Part shown: piece after piece, positions 1-9,944 of the stretch
Position numbering within the stretch: position 1 is the first letter of the stretch
Layout: each line of letters starts with the position of its first letter
Origin: Polytrichum commune
Taxonomy: Eukaryota > Streptophyta > Polytrichopsida > Polytrichales > Polytrichaceae
Length of the DNA: 64,000 bases
NCBI GenBank assembly: GCA_950295325.1
Contig: OX485803.1
Span: 39,385,554-39,449,553 of the forward strand
Direction of reading: 5' to 3'
Made by a program: the position numbers and the translations under genes
The notes under the pieces: model-generated
The model's database searches: none
What the model was told of the DNA's origin: nothing
What the model saw: only the letters and a program-made list of their open reading frames with translations

Positions 1-1908
1 AATGCAAGCTTCAACTGTCATTTTGACAAACGAATCCGGTACATCCACAGTTCAAATTCTCTCTATCACACCTGTTAAGGTGGAACCCCTTGATAATAGT
101 GTATTTGTGCTATCAGATTCAGAAGATGACATTTGTGCATTTGTTGATCTTTCAAACACATCGCCATTTCCATTTAGAAATGTTCATTCTATTCTTTCCC
201 AACTTCCTATACATGTAACCAAATCCCCTTGCGGTCTTATGTATAAGAAGGTGGTTCCCCAAATCTCACCTTCTCAATGTCCTCCACTACACCCTTCACC
301 TTCATCTACAGGGTTGACTATGGTTGATGCCTTGAAGCTGACAAAGTCAAGAAAAAAATCAAAGTCCGATCTTGCATCCATTGATTTTGACAGTATAAAT
401 GTTCGTGAAGTCAAGTAATTACCATCTTCTTTTAATGGTGATGTTTTATTTCTCTTGCCTCCTGTGGCAGTCAAAGCTCCAAATACGTATGGTCGCTCAA
501 TGGACGGCATGGACAAGATGTGGGACGGTCACCCTTGGTGCACCACCAAAACCACGAATATCCAAAATGACTTTGGACTGTCCTTCCGGCGCTCTACTTG
601 TGCTGGTCATCTCCAATGCCATAATGACTACTGTGATTACATAAATCGCAATGGGGGCCTCCGGAACAACACTGAATGGGCCGGTTCAACTCCTATCCCA
701 TTTGCTGTGGGTGTTGTTCCCACTACTAAGTCCACTGTCGAGTGTAAGGTATGTCGTTTCACACCTGTGTGCATTGCTTTGTGTAATGCTCGAATCATAT
801 ACATTCACTCCACATCCGTTGGAATGTCCAGGGCTTGCATTCATCTTGGTGTACATGATCACCATGTGGCCAATGGCACATGCCGTGAATCATTGGACAT
901 GGCATACCAATGCGTTGCAAATGAAGTATTGAAAATACCCACAGCAAAAAATTCAGCCATAGTTATGGCGGCGAGCAAACAATTCTTGGCTGATTACCTT
1001 CTCAAATCTCCCGCAAATGTCGAAGGCCATCACTTGGTTGGTTCATGCCTAGAGGTCGTCATGGACAAATTCAGCACTCTTGTTTCTCCAAATTGTTGTA
1101 ACCTTGTATCTGGATCAAAGCGTTTTTGCGTAGTGGAATGGGAACTATGGATAGTATTATGGCGCTCAAAGACCACTCTGCTTTCAAATTCGTCCATGGT
1201 AGTCGGTTCCCAGGGCAGTCAAAGGACAAAATGTTTGTTTTTAAGATGTCTGTAGACCTTCCAGGTAGTGGTGTGGAGCTTGTGAAGAGGATGCAAGTTG
1301 GTGGGGATATGGAGAATTCATGGATTATGTTTGACCATATCAACCGTTTGAAGGACTGGACGACCATGACTTGCCATGTGTACGACAGTCGATACTGTAA
1401 AGTGTTGACTATTGCGTATTGTGACATGCAATCTGAAGATGGTGCAGCGGAAATTCTCTTTTGGGTAAATTTGAATACTGTCATGGCAGATAATGATGTA
1501 CCAAACGTAAATTTCAAAGGGTTTATGGCTGATAGTGCTCAAGCTAATTGGAATGCGGTGAGGGCGATTTACGGGGATGGTGATCCAAGTCTACCCATGG
1601 TTGCACGTGAGCGTACATGTCTTTTCCATTGGTCCGTAAGCTTGGATAAGGTGACCCAAAAGTATATCAAACCATCCTTGCAATTTCAACACAAACAAAT
1701 ATGCAAAGATTACAAAGACGCGAAAACAATGGACGACGCTGAGACCAAATACCATGTTATTCGTTCTTGGTGGTTGTCATCTGGAGCTGCCTCCGAAGAA
1801 GGCATCCTTAGCCTTTCAGAGTGGTTGGGATTTTGGCACTTTCGTTACAGACAATGGGGTGGCCATATGCTACTTGTAAGTACATATCAAACTTCATTAT
1901 TCAATGTA

Positions 1909-2276
1909 ATATATCCTATGTTTTTCTTATTTTTGTCTTTCTGTGTTGTTCATAGGATATGACAATAAAAGAACGTGCGGGAATGCCAATATGCAACCTT
2001 GCAGAGACTGTACATAACAAACAACAAATAGTTTGGGTCGTTCGACCCAAACCTTGTAGGCAATTTGGGTTGTTCGATCCAAACCTTGTAGGCAGTTTGG
2101 GTCGTTTGACCCAAACGTGGCAGCCATTTTGGGTTGAACGACCCAAACCTAGATATATAATCTATCTTATGTTTGTCTTATCCTTGTATTTGTGTGTTGT
2201 TCATAGGATATGACAATAGAAGAGCGTGCGGAAATGCCAACATGCAACCTTGCAGAGACTGTATACAACAAATGGC
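1909..2276 (+). repeat. Direct duplication of transposase intron end plus exon start
   Basis: About 115 bp containing the polypyrimidine tract, the CATAG acceptor and the start of the next exon occur twice with an offset of 251 bp (about 1909-2025 and 2160-2276). Both copies keep an AG acceptor followed by GATATGACAATA, so the gene has two alternative acceptors (1955 and 2206). Only the second copy leads into the rest of the transposase exon. The spacer between the copies is the 32-bp hairpin array. Confidence 0.85.
2032..2147. repeat. Four-copy 32-bp tandem array of hairpin units
   Basis: Units start at 2032, 2064, 2096 and 2128, an exact period of 32 bp. Each unit opens with a 20-nt dyad; the first is TTTGGGTCGTTCGACCCAAA, a 9-bp stem with a 2-nt loop. 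The later copies carry a few substitutions. The spacer is close to CCTTGTAGGCAA in units 1 and 2. The array is open on the plus strand from the upstream exon copy and is also open on the minus strand. Confidence 0.9.
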
Positions 2277-3492
2277 TCCAACAGTCCGGCAACAAGATGA
2301 CTTGTTTATATGAAGCTACAGTGGACGACATGATCCGTGCCTTCATGCAAATTGCAAATTACCGGACATGGTTGAAAGGGGGGTCTGATGATAAAGGTCC
2401 TGATTCGGCATCCTTGAAACTCAAAGCGGCTGCCAGGTGTGGAGATCCAAAAATGTTGGCCGATGCCATGAAGTCTTATCCAGGGGCAGAAGACGTCAAC
2501 ACTAGAGTGCATTGGAAGGGTCAGAGTTCTTTGGTTCCACCAAACGCAAACTCAACCTACCACCGGGTGCTAATTGTGACTCTCATCGACCCGACAAAGT
2601 GAACTATTCCATTGCTCGTCCGAACACCCGAGCAACTCGTCAACGCATAGAGGAATCGTTGAGTTCTACAATTCATGGTGTGGCTCATACTACATCCGTG
2701 TTAGAGACAGATTGTCTTGCTTCCAAGTGGCACATTGCAAGATTACCACCCAACTCAGCCAAACGATGTTGGGCACTGCAGGCCATCACAGGGACTATGT
2801 GCAATGCCAAAGTCGGGACTGGGAAACATGGCACACCTGCTCCAACATACAAAGGGCTCAGGAAGGAATTTCGCTCTCCCAACAATGTGGAGTATGAATT
2901 TTGGTTTTGCCCTGACGACATCAAACGTTGTGTGAGTGGCAGTAAGAAGAAATATGTGTTGGACTGGCCTATAGTACCCAACACATGGCCGGTGAAGATA
3001 GGTACCAATCTATCGCGAGAGGAGGTTTTGGCACTTGAAGATGCTGGATTTCAACTACAGCAGAGGGAGGCATTGTCCCCTCGTCGTAGGCTTTCAACAA
3101 TCGCAACTCTCCCCATCCCTCGCTCGCATTTTTCTATGCCACCAAACCCGGACGCCCACCCTACATTCAGGTTTGGAAAGACAGTGCGTCGTAATCCAAC
3201 AGCACCGCTAGCGGATCACAAAAACAAATGGGAGAGCGCCGGGCTCATGGAGGGTTACTATGTGGTTGGGGTCACTGCCATTCCATATCCGGGCTTTGGA
3301 GTGATAATCAACATTGTCTCCAAGCAGGATATCACCTACCATGTCACAATTGGCGACATCCCGCATTGCACATGCCCGGATTTCACGAAAATGTCCTCTC
3401 ATGCATTGGGAAAGAAAGGAAAATGGGTGTATTGTAAACATCTTTATTATGTGTTTAGATTTTTGTGCAAGGTGGATTACGAGAGTGACAAA

Positions 3493-4260
3493 TTCATTCA
3501 TGCACCTACATATACCTATAACGAGGTCATGCGACTACTTGAACTTGCTGGTATTGTAGAGTCTGAGTAGTATTGCAAATGGTCTATTAAGTACCATATA
3601 TTTGAATGTCAAAATATGACATGTTTTTGTTTGGATTTTTATAATAAAAATCAGCAATGGGCTGGAAGTATTTCAAATGATTCAGTAACTTCATTTCTAT
3701 TTAGACTAGGACCCAACCGTGAGCGGTTTGATTGATTGACATGGATAAATAATAACAAGTTTCTAAAAATAAAAAATAATTGAGAAGATTCTACGCACAT
3801 CCACGTAGTAACGTCTTCTTGGTATCCGCCTATAAATTATTCCTGCTTTATCACTAGCTCAATTTGGGATAGCACCAGTCAATGTAACCAACCAGATTCG
3901 AACCCGGGTTGATACAGACCTAATACCAGTCTCTTACACAACTCGCATCCACAGGCGGATGTCTCAAAACCTAGTAGTTACGTACATATTGACTATTTCT
4001 AATATTTAATTTCCTTTCATTTGTAGATTCTGGGCCTTAATTCAACCCGTGAGCAGTTTGAGTGGCTCACAATTATGGCACCTACATGTACGTATAATGA
4101 GGTTATGCACCTACTTGAGCTTGATGGTGTTGTGGAATGTGAGTAGTTGTGCAAGTGTTGGTTGTAACTACATGTATAAGGATGTCAATAAATGACATGT
4201 ATTGGTTTGGATTATTATAATAAAAATCAGCAATGAATTGAAAGTGTTTTAAATGATCTA
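3493..4260 (+). repeat. Duplicated 3' tail of the transposase gene
   Basis: The last 25 or so codons and the 3' flank (3493-3675) recur at about 4068-4255. The second copy reads MAPTCTYNEVMHLLEL and ends ECE-stop at 4145-4147, matching the authentic end HAPTYTYNEVMRLLEL..ESE-stop. Both are followed by the same TATAATAAAAATCAGCAATG block, a likely poly(A) region. A short GTGAGC(G/A)GTTTGA(T/G) motif at about 3719 and 4050 marks the junctions. The second copy has no upstream coding sequence, so it is a tail fragment. Confidence 0.85.
3790..3985 (-). mobile_element. Possible tRNA-related SINE remnant
   Basis: On the minus strand the segment contains GGGTTCGAATCT, a good match to a pol III B box, preceded by a degenerate A-box-like GCGAGTTGTGTAAG about 35 nt upstream. 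The spacing suits a tRNA-derived SINE head. No clear tail or target-site duplication was found, so this is tentative. Confidence 0.33.
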
Positions 4261-4403
4261 TGGAAATAGGACCCTTTCACTTGTGCTTCATTTAAAATAT
4301 TGGCAATTTACAATTGAAAATATGCAATTAATTTGTCAAAATTTTGGTTGTGTACCCTAAACCCGTGTGTCTTTACTAAATTTGGAATCATTGCTCATAT
4401 GTT

Positions 4404-4487
4404 ACTGCTCATTGCTCATGTGATACTGCTCACCGCTCATCGCTCACTGCTCATTGCTCATGTGATACTGCTCACCGCTCATCGCTC
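4404..4487. repeat. Two-copy 42-bp tandem repeat of GCTCA(T/C) blocks
   Basis: An identical 42-bp unit beginning ACTGCTCATTGCTCATGTGA occurs at 4404-4445 and 4446-4487. Each unit is itself made of degenerate GCTCAT/CGCTCA hexamers, so the array probably grew by slippage. Confidence 0.9.
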
Positions 4488-5169
4488 ATAAGATAGCTTC
4501 CCTCTAGCGAGGGGTAGCAAGTAAACGAATTGAAACACTCTGCAACGGATTGAGGTGGTATTGGCAGCTGGGGATGCGGAAGGCAAGGCTAAGGTTCGGT
4601 GAGGCAGGGCCAATGTGAGCGGCGGTGAGGGATCCTCAAAACCCAGCTCGAATTCGATCCTTACTGCAATGAGCTACAAGCCCATCACACGCACCCAGTT
4701 GAACGAGTAAACCCATCCGACCCAAGGTCAGGTCAGTGTGGAAATGGTTCTCGAACCGGCCGGCAACATTAAAAATTCATGCCTTCGGTGCCCGGGAATA
4801 CATCTGCTGCTAAACGAGGTCTGAGTGAACGTAGAGGAGTCGGGAAGGCAGCTTGAAGCTGCCGCATCCTCGGCCCAACCCTCTTAGTTGGGCAGTGCAA
4901 GTGTAAGGGCAACGGTGTGGAGGCAGGCTGTCAAGCCCCCGTGGCTGCGAATTCAAGGACGGGGAGAGGTAACGGCTACATCATAGTGAGGGGGAATACC
5001 AGAATGCGGGTCTGGAAAACATGTGTGAGCTCGGCCTCTGTGAACAGAGGAGGGGTAGGGTTTAACTGTATTAAGGACCGATTAAGGTTGACATTGGGGG
5101 TTGCATTAATAGTTAGAGGGTAGATAGAGTGGGGGTTAAGGTTAGCCTAAGCCTAACTTATGATGCTTA
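4488..5169. other. Non-coding, GC-richer stretch, no gene recognised
   Basis: This stretch is richer in G and C than its surroundings and contains several short ORFs, the longest 4917-5123 (68 codons). None has a recognisable domain. It could be part of an old element; nothing more can be supported. Confidence 0.4.
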
Positions 5170-5700
5170 TGCCCCCTTCCCACCTGACTTTAGTTAAGAC
5201 CCAAAGTATTTCCTAAAAACCGGCTAAAGCTCCCTCGGTTATAGCGGAGGCATCCGACTATCCCAATGCACCTACAAGAACTTGCTCCGGAGATTTTCAA
5301 GTAGGTTTTAGTTAAGTAGCTTTCACACATGTTCGTTGTTTTATCTATCAAGCAATGAATGTTGGGTAGTTTTTGTCCCATCCCCAAATGCCTTACTACT
5401 CACCTATCTTACCATCGGTTTTTGTTAATGGGGCTCCTCGTGCCCTCATAGCTAAGACTAAAAAGCAATCAATCACAAGGGTGGGAGGCGACACTTTTAA
5501 AGTTCCTATATTCTTGCCTCATGTTTAGGTACCGATGGGAGGGTTGGTGGTTGAGGCTTAAAACCTCCACTTTTAAGCCATGCCACATCATTTGCCACCT
5601 AGGCTCGGCACTAAAAAGAGCCGTATGTGTGAACCCTAGATAACTAAAACCGCTTTCAGACTAAAACTACTTCTAACTAATGTCAGGTGGGAATGCCCCA
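5170..5700. mobile_element. Tourist-like MITE, 531 bp, TTA target-site duplication
   Basis: Terminal inverted repeats of about 27 bp: the left end reads TGCCCCCTTCCCACCTGACT and the right end, reversed, TGGGGCATTCCCACCTGACA. A direct TTA flanks both sides (5167-5169 and 5701-5703). A 3-bp TTA duplication is the signature of PIF/Harbinger transposases. No coding capacity is seen inside. Confidence 0.68.
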
Positions 5701-6395
5701 TTAGTGAGTTATGTATGGATTTTGGATAGATTGTGCTAGAGGACTCAAGGGGTTAGGTGTGAAGGGTTGAATTAGAAGTAGGAGGGATAGGGTGGCATAA
5801 ATACAAGGCACAGAGTATTTCCTAAATATTGATCACTTATAATCCTTTTCAAATAAAGAGTTGTGTGTTGGACTTCACATTATGGGAGTTTCATAAGCTG
5901 AGCCACTGGCCAAATGGAATAGGGAGTGCGTGTGAGTTACAATCCTCCACCCGGACTATGACGCAGAGGGGTGGGGGTTTGTGGCTGACAATCTCTCCCA
6001 CCCCCATCAATAAATAACTAAACACCTAATCCTTTAAGCCCCATTCAAAGTTAAACTAGAAGGCATCACTCTTTTTTATGTGTTTTGAGTATTCAATGTG
6101 ATAACAAAATCTAGGTTCATTGATTTTTAAGAACCGAGAACGCATGTGGACACGAATTTGGGCTCACATATAAATAGTTGATTTGGACATAGCCAATATG
6201 TTTAGGACCATTGCTTATGATGTCTGAATATACTAATTGTTTTATGGGCTCCACACTAAATTATTACTTAACGTTAAAGCGTGCATGCATGTGTAAGGCT
6301 ATCATTGGTTGATATATTGAATAATGAATGGCCCTATTTTTTAATAAATGAGTGTCATTTAAAAGAGATATCCATCATTAATAAGTCCAATCCTC
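5701..6395. other. Non-coding stretch between two repeats
   Basis: No gene or clear repeat boundary was recognised. The ORF at 5829-6017 is short and shows no domain. Confidence 0.4.
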
Positions 6396-6399
6396 ACCT

Positions 6400-6550
6400 C
6401 CAGAGCCTTGCCATCTATAAGCACCTATAGTTCTAAGTGCCTAGCCATTTACCTAGTAGGTTAAGCCAAGGGCGGGGGGCCAAGGGGTTTGATCCTTGAA
6501 CCTCTTGGCTTCCACATAGAGGCCTCAGCCACTAAGCCACCACTCCGCAC
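6400..6550 (-). mobile_element. tRNA-derived SINE (minus strand)
   Basis: Read on the minus strand, the head contains TGGCTTAGTGG (A box, 6529-6539) and GGATCAAACCCC (B box, 6484-6495). The separation is typical of a tRNA promoter, and the 5' end is GGAGTGGTGGCTTAGTGGC. The tail runs toward 6400. The combination of both boxes makes a pol III SINE the best explanation; a diverged tRNA pseudogene is the alternative. Confidence 0.65.
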
Positions 6551-6589
6551 ATGATATATTAGAAGTATTTAAAACATTTGTATATAGAG

Positions 6590-7330
6590 GCCCCAAGTTA
6601 CTCTTTATTTTTTATTTACTGTATATAATATAATATGTACTATATACGGCATATATTATTTACTATCTATTATTTACTGCTTATGATTTATTGTCCAATA
6701 TTTGTTGTATACTGCCTATTGTTTACTATTTATTGCCTGGTATTTACTGTTCATATTATCATATTTACTATGTATTGCCTAATATTCATTTTTTATAGTA
6801 TAATATTTATTATCTATAGTATTGTATATTTTATATATTTATTAATTTCAGTATGTTATTATTATCTACTGTGTATACTATATTATTTATTATTTATGGT
6901 ATGATGTTTACTATTTACTATTTGTAGTATAATATTACCATTAATGGTCTGATGTTTATTTATGTATTTAATTTATTAATTTTAGTATGTTATTATTATC
7001 TATTGTATATAGTGTTTTTTACTATATATGGTCTGATATTTAATTTCTAATATTCATAGTATATTAGTACTATTAATGGTATTTTGTTTATTATTTATAG
7101 TATTTTATTATTATCTACTTTATATAGTATATTATTTATTATTTTCAGTATGTTATTCTTATCTAATGTATATAGTATATTATAAACTATTTATGGTATG
7201 ATATTCATTATTTTATTATAGTATTCTATAAATGTTGTGCTATTCTTATTTACTATTTATAGTATTTTATTTTATTATTAACGGTCTTTTATTTATTATA
7301 TACTAGAAATTGTCTACTATTTATTGTGTA
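6590..7330. repeat. AT-rich low-complexity block (TATTTATTATTTACTATT-like)
   Basis: About 740 bp made of irregular TATTTAT, TATTATT, TTTACTAT and TATAGTAT words with very little G or C. The 89-codon ORF inside (6635-6904) is a by-product of composition (I, Y, F, L only). It resembles an expanded degenerate microsatellite and could be a matrix-attachment-like region; no function is shown. Confidence 0.8.
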
Positions 7331-7572
7331 CATGATTTTTCACATATGTCCTAAAAATTACCAACCATAATTCATACAATCTATTGGGCAAATTATCTAA
7401 TGTTGATGTGAGTTGTCCTAGAGACAATATCCGGGCGTCAATGTGTCAACAAATGATTATTTTCCAACACTTATACTAGGAACATGTAGATTTCCTTTTT
7501 TTTATGAAGTGTTGGTCCAATTACCACATGCCTGCTAAAACACTGTACTAACAACCATTGTTTCTCTTGTAG

Positions 7573-8233
7573 TGACATCAAACATGGAAGATGTTGTGGC
7601 TGAGATGATGCGGAAGTTTGATGGCTTGGGTAACCACAAACCTGTGTTTTGTTGGTCAGCAAAGGAATGTGAGGAAGTTAGTGAGAACATTGGGGTGTCA
7701 AAGTGGAAAAAACCATTGTCCAAAGTGTGGGGGATTTGGCCAGAATGGAATGAGGGGAATATAATGATCATCAACCACATGGAAGCTATGATGGACTACA
7801 ATCCAGTTGCGAACATCATTATCCCGCCCACAATCTATGTGGAGGACATGACAAAGCTTGCAGATGATAACAATTACATGAGAGCATTTGTGGCCTCTTC
7901 TCAAAGGCCTAGTTGGTAGTTTTGATGTTGACCAATTTCGTTGTGTGTTGCCTAATACCAAACAGGCAGTTGGGGATCATTTTCGAAATCTACATGCGGT
8001 TGGGAGGACAACCCGGAGCTCAAAGATCAAACTTTCAAACACAAACTTGTCAGGACATCCTAAGTTGTCAGGTGAGGGGACTTGTGAGCTACTAGTTCAC
8101 ATTGTGCAATATCCCCTCGCCTATGTTATCATTAAATTGACTAATGGCATTGAATTTGGGTTTGTGTGCAGATAAGTCAAGGGAAGGAGCTTCGAACAAG
8201 GACGGTGAAAGCAGTGGACAACACATTGAATGA
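7573..8233 (+). pseudogene. FCP1/NIF (HAD-type CTD phosphatase-like) domain fragment
   Basis: An exon opens after the acceptor TCTTGTAG (7565-7572) and encodes FCWSAKECEEV, KPLSKVWGIWPEWNEGN and IINHMEAMMDYNPVANIIIP. These fit the C-terminal half of an FCP1-homology domain, where Lys-Pro-Leu-Ser precedes the last Asp motif; here that Asp is Asn in IINH. A 1-base frameshift near 7888 moves the frame to LWPLLKGLVGSFDVDQFR. A donor (CAG|GTGAGG, 8072) and acceptor (GTGTGCAG, end 8171) join in phase to a final exon that stops at TGA 8231-8233. The first half of the domain, with the catalytic DxD, is absent. Lost active-site residues and the frameshift point to a relic, possibly carried by a transposon. 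Family call is moderate. Confidence 0.5.
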
Positions 8234-8387
8234 AGGGCCCAATGTGCACCGGGTAAATACTTTATTACAATTTGACTGATTTATAGGTTGTGTAGTTTGT
8301 ATTAGTTTTTGTTGCATAATTTTTATGTTGCTAGACATGTTGCGTGTTGGGTGGTGGTGCCATGGGTTTACGCTATGTGATTAATAT

Positions 8388-8690
8388 ATGTTGAAGTTGT
8401 TGCATGTTGTGGATGTTGGGTTGGGGCAGTTTACTATTGGCCAAGTTGTGCACTTGATGAATTTCAAGAGTCCGCGGCAGATAGTGGCATCAAGAACGAT
8501 TAGTGGTGTGTGGGGGGTAGATAAATTTCATTTCAAACCAATTCCCCAATTTTTCTACAAGGTTGATGTTACACATGCACAAGTAGGTGATGTCCCTCTC
8601 ATGCATCCACATCCAGGAGGGGATCAATTTTTTGTAGTTGATGTGATAGGTGGCAGTGTGTTATGGAGCCAGAAGCATTTGAAGGCTTAG
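8388..8690 (+). CDS. Unrecognised 100-codon ORF, possibly an element remnant
   Basis: The frame contains FHFKPIPQFFYKVDVTHAQV, GDVPLMHPHPGGDQFFVVDV and ends SVLWSQKHLKA. It reads like conserved protein rather than random sequence and lies on the same strand just downstream of the FCP1-like relic. I cannot name a domain. It may be the last exon of a transposon-associated gene. Confidence 0.3.
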   Translation: MLKLLHVVDVGLGQFTIGQVVHLMNFKSPRQIVASRTISGVWGVDKFHFKPIPQFFYKVDVTHAQVGDVPLMHPHPGGDQFFVVDVIGGSVLWSQKHLKA

Positions 8691-9390
8691 GTGTATTTGA
8701 GCATAGTGAACATGTTTAGAACATACTACACTGAAGGGGCTAGGATTGGCAGATGATACTCAATGGAATATTGCAATGTATAAGTGCACATTCCCAAGGT
8801 ATTTTTGATGAGTTAGGTGGCATTTATTGTATGTATTGAACCACGTTTTCCTAAAACTCGCATGTACCCTTTATACAAATCCACAAACGACACCAATATG
8901 ACTTTCAGGATTTGTCCAATAGCTAGTCAATATGCAATGACTAGAACAATAACACAATGAAGTCATTCTTTGCGCATTGCAGCCACCTGGGTGTCGTGAA
9001 GAGTATGACGTGTTGTCAATATACAAATGGATGTCACCCGTAGTGCTGACCCAAAAACTACTACGGATATAGTCAAATATGACTTCCAAACTGGATTAAT
9101 AACTCTATATGACTCGAATTATGAATCAATGTAGTCATAAATGAAATGTTCTGAGTCATTGAATTGACACATAATAGAACCAATTGTACACGTGTCAAGT
9201 ACAACACCATATATGCGACTAATAAATGACTATTAACGTTTACATGTAGTCATACTTTCAGTGACGTGTGTTGTTGTTGAACTCGAGTTTTCCAATAATT
9301 ATTTGATGTGTCACATCAATGACTACTCTATGACTCTAATGAAGTCCACATGGTACTTATCGAACCACTTGAAGAAACCGTAAACATTAC
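8691..9390. other. Non-coding stretch, no gene recognised
   Basis: Short ORFs only. Several TAGTCATA/ATGACT words occur from about 9060 to 9340, possibly parts of a diverged repeat that continues into the ACGTGGC-rich segment. Confidence 0.35.
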
Positions 9391-9830
9391 TAACTGGCAC
9401 ATGGACAAATCACCAAAGATGATGTGGCATCGGAGTTCACGGCATGACCGCCACGCGTATGCTACGTGGCAAACGAACACATACCGTCATCTAAAGAATA
9501 ACTACGCATTTTCACACGTGGCATTATTTGTATGGAATGGGTTGGCCACATGTGCGTATGAAATTATGACATGTGGCACAAACTCACATTTCAAAATTCT
9601 AATTATAGTATTTATATGGGCGATGTGGCATACTATTTGTGTCCACGTAATATTAACAAGGGGTATCACGCGGATGCCACATCGTCGAATGCCCTACCAC
9701 ATGGATAGTGACAAGGATGCCATCAAGTATGCCTAGTCAGCAAGTGGCTACCACGTCGGAGCCACATGACAAAGAATCATCACGATTGTCATATTTGGAT
9801 GAAGTTGACGTGGTATTCATGTCATGTCCA
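9390..9830. repeat. Cluster of (A/C)NGTGGCA / GCCAC(A/G)T motifs
   Basis: About 13 occurrences of TGGCA or GCCAC preceded or followed by ACGT-, ATGT- or CATG-like bases lie within 440 bp (for example near 9421, 9464, 9514, 9544, 9569, 9620, 9676, 9743-9770 and 9806). One contains the palindrome CACGTG. The copies sit on both strands at irregular spacing, so it is not a simple tandem repeat. Confidence 0.55.
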
Positions 9831-9944
9831 CAACAACTATATGTCTATTACAACTTGTCCATAAAAACTAAAAGATATATAGTCATTCTAGTCCTTTACG
9901 ACATGTTTTAGAGTTATAAACATAGTTGTTGATTGTTGAAATTC

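Larger units (their letters stand above)
1..3570 (+). pseudogene. MULE/SWIM-type transposase gene, decayed and 5'-truncated
   Basis: DNA transposase of the Mutator-like type with a C-terminal SWIM zinc finger. The reading frame runs from base 2 in frame 2, is interrupted by one in-frame TAA at 416-418, and continues (PPVAVKAPNTYG at about 458). It shifts by one base in the T-run at 1123-1127, runs on as KRF..SGMGTMD to 1875, and enters an intron with donor GTAAGT at 1876. The acceptor CATAG is at 2202-2206, and the exon from 2207 joins in phase. A second 1-base loss near 2514 leads to the last frame, which ends at TAG 3568-3570. Catalytic-core candidates are the Asp of IMFDH (about 1330), the Asp of GFMADSAQANW (about 1530) followed by CLFHW, and a Glu near LSEWLGFW. 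The SWIM motif CTC..CKH lies at about 3367-3440. One stop and two frameshifts mark it as dead. Family assignment is from recognition of the motifs; a KDZ-like origin is the alternative. Confidence 0.8.

Noticed and set aside
2032-2147. Possible CRISPR array because of 32-bp regular dyads
   Set aside because: The spacers are themselves repeats of each other; it is a four-unit minisatellite.
4404-4487. Possible CRISPR-like repeat-spacer array
   Set aside because: Two directly abutting units with no unique spacers, in a plant nuclear context; a simple tandem repeat.
6635-6904. 89-codon frame of I/Y/F/L residues resembling a membrane protein
   Set aside because: A composition artefact of the AT-rich low-complexity block.
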